64,000 nucleotides of DNA, from contig BCKC01000001.1 in NCBI GenBank assembly GCA_001600455.1, positions 124,001 through 188,000 of the forward strand. Direction: 5' to 3'. Below are positions 57,970-64,000 of the stretch, piece by piece. Within the stretch, counting starts at the first letter, position 1; each line of letters opens with the position of its first letter. The translations under genes and the position numbers were made by a program. The notes under the pieces are model-generated. The model saw only the letters and a list, made by a program, of their open reading frames with translations, ran no database searches and was not told where the DNA came from. This stretch comes from Endocalyx cinctus (Eukaryota; Ascomycota; Sordariomycetes; Amphisphaeriales; Apiosporaceae).

Positions 57970-60467
57970 TTACTGGACCTGGCTGACGATCTCGCTCGCC
58001 TTACCCAGCGACTCCACCATCTGCTGGCACTCCTTTCGTCGACGGACCGTGTAATCACTCTCCTTAAGCAGATCGTCGAGCGTGTCGTTTCGGTACATGT
58101 ATTCTAACAATTCTCGCTGCATCTCGTCTTTTGTGAATCTATGATAGAGAAATTCGTGCGTTAGTCCAAAACCACTCATCTACCCCTCCATGTGAAGGGA
58201 AGAGATAAAAAAAAAAAAAAAAAACTTACTGTACGAGGGTCAGCATAATAGCCTTAGGAACCATGTCAATCATGGTTCGCTTGACGATGTTGAAGTAAGA
58301 AGAGATGAGAAGTTCTATAGTAAAAATGAAATCGTTAGCTCATACGCTCACTCTCATCTTATACCGAATATGATACCAAATATGATATCGAATATTAAAA
58401 GTCAAAAAAAAAAAAAGAAAGTAGAAACATACTGATAACGTCAACTTCAATATTCTCTCGTTCCGACAGAGTTCCGGAAGCCTTCAGTGTCGGGGGAGGC
58501 GCATCCATCGCCGCGGCCTTCTTCTTATTCTTGGCCGCGAAGAAGCTGCCGAAGAAGCCGCTGTTACCCTCGAGGTTAGCGTCTAGCGAGGGGCTAGCGG
58601 CGCGGGCCGGCGTGGTAGCGGTGGCGGGTAACGGTTTGCCCGTCTTGGGGTCGACTTGCGTCGGCTTGGTGCCGTGGTAACGCTCGTTGACGATGGCCAT
58701 CGCCCTGTGTCCGTTGAGGAAGTCGGGGTGACCGGTATTGATGTAGCAGGCCTCCATCGAAACGAGATCCCTGACGAGCTTGTTGGTCGGCTCCATCGCT
58801 TTCTTGAAGAAGGCGATGACCGTGCCGTGGAACTTCTCCTTGAGCTGGGGGTATCGTCGGAAGAGCGCCTTGGTGAGGAGTTGGGTGAGGATGCGCACAA
58901 GCTCGTCGTATACGAGCGAGACACACTTGAGACTGGGCTCCTCAAGACGCTTGATCTGCTGCTTGACAATCAATTCGAAAGCCGTGGTGCCTACAAACAG
59001 AGCTGGGGAGGAACCCGAAGAGTTGTAGAGTATGGTCCTAATGTCGGCATCCTTGACCATATCGAAGGGATCGACCGCTTTAACACCGTTCGCGTATAGC
59101 TCGTGGAAGACGAAGCTAATTCGAGCACCACCGGAAAGTTCCGTGCTCGATAGTTCGCCGTTGTTTCCGTCTAATACGGTACGCCACTCGTTCGTAAACT
59201 CGGTAATGATGTTGAGCACGATGTTGGCACTGTTTCCGAGCATCGACGGGCCTAGACTCTCAAGCTCTTGCGAATATTTTTGTAACGAAGACGAAATGCG
59301 CGCTTTGATATCCGGCAAAGTCTGCTTAATGTGCATCATCAAAATCAAATTAAGCTTTCTTGCCAGGTAAGGAGTACCACAGTAATTGCTCTTGTTCCTA
59401 TAAGCCTTGTGGTTCTCGAAGAATGCTCGCTCGTTCTCGAGGGATTGGGTAATGGGTTTCTTGTTGTCGATATCGCGCTGTCCTCGGTTCACCACGGGAA
59501 CGTAGCCGAGTCGAAGTGGGATGATGCGACCAGCTAAGATGTCAACCACGTCCGTTCCCTCGTCCATCAAATCAACCTTAGTAAGGACACCAATAGTTCT
59601 CTGACCCTCCGGATCGACCTCGCGAGCGAGTTTTAAACCGTCAGAGTTGGCCAAATCGATGTTGGCCGAGGTGACAGCCAATATGATAGCGTTGGACTTT
59701 TGAATGTATTTCAGAACCATATCCTTGATCTGCCTCTCGATATCGCGGGGCTGGTCTCCGACCGGCACCTTGGTGAGACCGGGTAAATCGACCAGAGTCA
59801 AGGTAAGGACGTTGGGAGAGTAAACTCGGAGGTTGATCGGCGCGGGGGATATACCGGCGTTGCGACCGACTTTGGCCTCCGTTTCCCGGCTGATCTCATC
59901 ACGAATTTTGTTAAAGTCGTAGAATTTCTGGCCTGGAATATGAAGGAACTCGCCCCATTCGTCGGCGTTGGCTGCTTTATCGGTAGAACCGGCGATCTCT
60001 TCGCTAACACCGTTTGACTGGGCCGTGGCGGGTCGGTTGATAAGTTGCAGGACTAACGGTCGTCTGGTGACAATACCGGATCCTCGAGGCAAGCTGTCAT
60101 AAAGAAGTTAGGGTTTTATTCGATATACGATCCAAGGTAATAAATTCGGATAGGGGTGGTGACATACAAGTCTCGACCGACGATATTCTCTAGTACGGAA
60201 CTCTTACCACTAGACTGACTTCCCACGACGACGATCTGCGGTAGATCAATAGGGTTGTTGACACCTACAGTAGAAAATACATCCTGAAGCTTGTTAACAA
60301 GCCTTGATTTCATAAGTTAGTATCTACAGTTAGAAAAAACCAAGCAGGGAGAGCATCATAGCGGAAAAGCGGTGATGACGACGGTGGTGTAAGGTACTAT
60401 CACATGAAACATACTTGATCAGGGCTGGATCTGAGATACCTCCAGGCGTGCTGAGCGACTCGCTCAT
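57970..60467 (-). CDS. vps1: Dynamin-like GTPase Vps1
   Basis: Five exons, 60467-60415, 60302-60168, 60093-58433, 58314-58230 and 58138-57970, encode 700 residues, the normal length for fungal Vps1. The protein opens [20 protein letters not shown]. The dynamin GTPase motifs are complete: GSQSSGKS (residues 45-52), RPLVLQL switch region, [15 protein letters not shown] and [13 protein letters not shown]. The middle domain and the C-terminal GTPase effector domain ([20 protein letters not shown]) follow. Before the effector domain, [20 protein letters not shown] matches the fungal Vps1 insert. Vps1 pinches membranes in Golgi-to-vacuole traffic, peroxisome division and endosome recycling. Exons 1 and 2 are tiny and split the start and P-loop region; the splice joins K18 and F61 exactly. 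Confidence 0.96.
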
Positions 60468-62217
60468 CTTGGGAATATTCAGTATTGAAAACTATTATTT
60501 AAATGATGAGAGGATAGTTTTGTTAATGTTGCGCTCCTTCTACAGAGAGGATGGTAGGAGTTGTGGATTTTGGCTGGAGTGATGCCCGAATATTAAAGGG
60601 GACAAATATGGAAATAGATAGCGGCGAAGACTAGTGTTGACTTTCTGAGCGTATTGTTTTCGTTACGTTTTTGTTATTGTGAGTGTTCTTTTCTAAGGAA
60701 CTTCGATTCTGAAATGTCCTTATTCCTTTATGATGTTTATTAAAAGTTGAACGTAGGTCAACCAGTTCATAAAAAACAATGGTACTCGAAAGGAGAAGAG
60801 AAATATTATGTATGGTGTTAGTTTGTATTGTAAGGCACGGGAAGATTAGTTATAGTGGCACCTGACAAGGTATAGTGACAATGATGGGAGGGAGGGAGGC
60901 ACTCTGGCACTTCGCTATTTACCAGTAATCAATAGTAAATTAATGCCTTAATCTAAATATTTTGATAGCCTTATCGATATTCCAAAAGGTACATCCATGG
61001 GTACCCTGATACCCTATTATGTGTACTCTGCAGCGTACTAACCTTAGGTCCACAGGTATAAGTATATGCCACACACACTAATCTACATTCGCTAAAGTGG
61101 CGGTGCAAAATTCAGAGAACCTCGACTTTATCTGATGTAGCCTTAAAAATCACAGGGGCTCAAAAGACCTTCAGGGGGTCAGGGGTCGAGGGGTTAAAGA
61201 GAACCTAATTGTAGGCAACGTCATTTGGTTTATTGGCTTATTATAATTTGTGCTATTATCTATCTTACTTTGAAAACGCATCATGCTCCTCTCCAATCCC
61301 CTATCTCGAAATCCAGTTGCCTGAAAATGAGTTCGTAAGCGTTCTGACGGAGCTGACGAGTCATCTATAATCCCATTCAGTATTCATCATTCATCTTATG
61401 TTATGGCCTATACTCACTATATACTAACTACTTAAGTAGTTAAGCAGTCATGGTCCGCATAGGCCTCATGCAGATAAATTCCTGATATTATATATATATA
61501 TACTACCGTATTATCTCTGAATCACTGCCTAGCTTTAGTCGTAGGCAGCAGATTTATATAGGAGAAGCTTGGCGAGTGTAGATATAGCAACGTGATGGTT
61601 GATATACGAAATTTGAGTGGAGGAATAAAATATATTTTATTCAGTATTCAGATGTCTATCATTCGCCTACTTAGCCTAGACGGTAAAAACGCACATAAAA
61701 GTGAGGTGTAACAGGTACTGTTAATGCCATGAGAACGAGTCCAGAAGCCCTTTCCCCCCTTCCTCACCTTACATTCCTATAATTCAGAAGGCAAAAGAAG
61801 AAACAATCATTCCAACAGATCGCAACTTGAAACAGAGTGACTGATGCAATCCCTACCTACTCCCCCGACACTGGTACGCCGAAAGTGGAATGACATTATA
61901 TAATAATAGTAATCTGATCTCGAAGGTCGGTATCGTGCGCGTAGCTTGCCGGTATGCGAGATTCAAGCCCAACAACGTATATATCGGGATTACACGAATA
62001 TGCTTCGATAGAGGGTCACGGCCGCTGCATCTCCACAAATGCTGAAATATATGCATGAGAGAAGAACTGAGAAGAGGTGGAATGTAGCCGTCATCCAAAT
62101 AATTCGCCGATTCCATGCAGTAATAGTGTATCATCCGAGAAAAAATAAAACAAAACAGTCGAAATAATCCCTTTCGTATAGGTATATAGGCACAAAAGAG
62201 GAAGGAAAAAACCGAGC
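60468..62217. other. Intergenic between VPS1 promoter and GID7 3' end
   Basis: 1.75 kb without a supported gene. It contains a G-rich patch near 61153-61196 (GGGGTCAGGGGTCGAGGGG), a TA run near 61488-61502 and the likely VPS1 promoter just upstream of 60467. Confidence 0.55.
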
Positions 62218-64000
62218 TTAATGCGAGCCGTTCGCACTATGTCCCGAGTCGAGATTCCTGTAGGTTTCCATATGAGCTCGTCTCCATTCGTTATTTGACC
62301 ATCTGATCCGAGTTCAGTTAGTATAATTTTTTTCGGGAGCCGCAGATAAAACTTATAAAAAGTCAAAGCACATACATCTTGATCTTCCCGTCATCACCAC
62401 ATGAAGCGAACATGCAAGGATTTGTGGGATTCCACGAGACTGAGTTGCACCGAGGTGTATGGCCACTCAATCTTTCGACAGGCGTCGCACTGGCCTTATG
62501 CCATATGTGGACGAATCCATCTGGGCGAGTGTTAGCATAGGATACCTACTAGTCTGTTTTCTGGCAATCTCACCTTCGCTACCGCTGATGACAAAAGTTT
62601 CGTCAGCTCCACCGAAACCGCCACGGATTATGAAATCACCTCCTGTGTGTCCGGTATAGGTTTGGACGGGTTCCCGTACTATCAGGTCAATGAGCTGCGC
62701 CACGCCGTTCTTGTGATTTACTAGCAAGTGCCTGGAATTTTGACTGATCGCTACCGAGGTGAGTCGCACCTGGAGATCCATCTTCCAGGCAAGTTCTCGA
62801 CTGTTGAGATCATAGACGTATATGTGAGTATCGTCATCCATGGCAACCAACCAATGTCCGTCGGGTGAAACAGCGATATCCTCTACTCTGTGACCACTAG
62901 CCCAATCAAACAATCTCTCGCCAGATATGCTCCATTGCACCAGACTCCGCATCTTGTCGAGGGAACTAGTAATAAAAGACTGTCCATCCGGTGCCCATAC
63001 GCAGCTGCTGATCGGCTCCGAGAGCTTGTCCATCACCGCAATGCATGCTCCTGTCTGTTGTACCGGTCAGCGCGGACGTTCTCAAATCAATATCTTCAAA
63101 CTACTCACCTTAACATCCCATAACCTGGCATATTTGTCCTGGCAGCACGTGACTATTCGAGAATCATCCCAGCTCCAGGCTATATTACCAACCCCAGAAC
63201 CATGATCCTTGAGGTACGCAAGAACTTTGAACGAGGGAACCTCCCATATTATGGCTTGCTTATCGCCTCCAGAGCTAGCTAGCTTGGTTCCGTCGTGAGA
63301 GAAGGCAACTTGCCATACTTCGTCACCATGCTCATCTAGCTCCACCACTACTTCATTAGGGAACTGCCGCCGGTCACATTTATGATCTGAGTAGAGAGAC
63401 GGCGGTGTAGCGCTAGAGTGCCAGAGGCAGTTGCCAATTTGACTTGACTTAACTTGATGTAATAGTACAGCCAATCGATTTTCGGGGAGCATGACAGACG
63501 GCGATATGCATCCTATAAATCACGTTAGTTACATAGTTACATTCAAAATGCCGAATGATTCTCAGAAGGAAGAAAAAAAAAACAAAAAAACAGGGGAGCC
63601 GGGGCAAAATGATCTTACTAGATAGTTCGGAAAGAAGCACGTGTCTAGACTGGCCTTCAGCGCCATCCCAATCCGCTTTCGACCGTAGATCTTCCGTAGT
63701 CTGACACATAATTAAACTAGAAAGGAAATGTAGCTTTTGAGTGTCTTGATATAGGGGGGTGAGCTCGTTTCTGAGAACAGACAATGCTCGACCCGTGTGT
63801 CCCTGTTCGAGAAATTCCAGAAACTTCTGTTGGCGTATCCAGAAGCGCATCATACCACGATCGGCGCCGTTGATTAATACCAGCCCGCTGGTATTCTGAC
63901 CAGCCCTCACGGGAGGCAAGAGCAGCTCCTCGGCCTCTTCCCACGACCCATTTAACACGGCTTTCCTGAAGGATGCTACGGTGGGGCTTTCGAGTTCGTA
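62218..64000 (-). CDS. gid7: GID7/WDR26-like WD40 subunit of the GID/CTLH ubiquitin ligase (5' end beyond window)
   Basis: Five visible exons: 64000-63619 (continues off the edge), 63512-63109, 63054-62574, 62520-62376 and 62302-62218. The visible protein of about 500 residues starts inside the CTLH region (ESPTVASFRKAVLNGSWEEA, then FWIRQQKFLEFLEQGHTGRA). WD40 repeats follow: HGDEVWQVAFSHDGTKLASS, then GVGNIAWSWDDSRIVTCCQD, RLWDVK, VEDIAVSPDGHWLVAMDDD and the last blade DGFVHIWHKASATPVERLSG ending KIKIWSNNEWRRAH. Gid7 helps assemble the GID E3 ligase that marks gluconeogenic enzymes for degradation when glucose returns. The final exon recovers a canonical IW at the last blade, confirming the splice. 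All five frames agree; the N-terminal LisH part is missing. Confidence 0.93.

Noticed and set aside
1..64000. CRISPR arrays, tRNA and rRNA genes
   Set aside because: No regularly spaced repeats were seen. GTTCGAA/GTTCAAT-like words (for example at 11034 and 26175) lack flanking stems that would make a T-arm, so no tRNA is called.

Overview
The window is nuclear DNA of a filamentous ascomycete (Pezizomycotina, most likely a Sordariomycete). The reasons are short introns of about 50 to 110 bases with GT..AG ends, GC-leaning exons set in AT-rich gene-sparse DNA, and gene families typical of such fungi: an AA11 lytic polysaccharide monooxygenase, cytochromes P450, fungal kinase-like proteins, and Vps1 and Gid7 homologues. 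I cannot name the species from sequence alone. No tRNA, rRNA, CRISPR array or transposase gene was recognised.

Left third (1 to 28 kb): the 5' part of a P450 runs off the left edge (-). It is followed by a nitroreductase with a mitochondrial-type leader (-), a flavoprotein reductase that lacks the FMN domain (-), a Dcr2-type phosphoesterase whose first coding exon is only 15 bases (-), an FAD monooxygenase (+), an acylglycerol-phosphate acyltransferase (+), a small hydrophilic protein (+), a two-exon protein of unknown function (-), a short-chain dehydrogenase (+), a broken amino-acid/choline-type permease (+) and an orphan kinase-like gene (+).

Middle (28 to 48 kb): a secreted AA11 LPMO (+), a sphingoid-base kinase (+) tail to tail with an RRP1/Nop52 ribosome-biogenesis gene (-), a disordered basic protein (+), a GPI-anchored 5'-nucleotidase-type enzyme (-), a DUF4267-like membrane protein (-), a gene broken by two frameshifts (+) and a deleted P450 relic (+). 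This 40 to 50 kb stretch is the most decayed part of the window.

Right third (48 to 64 kb): a BAR-domain protein (+), an isopenicillin-N-synthase-like 2-oxoglutarate oxygenase (+) tail to tail with a saccharopine-dehydrogenase-like reductase (-), the dynamin VPS1 (-) and the 3' part of a GID7/WDR26 homologue (-) that runs off the right edge.

Most genes are independent housekeeping or accessory genes. There is no core synthase, so the oxidoreductases between 16 and 25 kb are not evidence of a secondary-metabolite cluster. Exon structures were built by hand from splice signals, reading-frame continuity and family knowledge; every intact multi-exon model closes in frame. Notable points are three separate gene relics, an over-represented TACGGAGTA motif, TACCTA-rich intergenic tracts, and a C17 run framed by a perfect inverted repeat. 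I did not find a clearly new multi-gene system.
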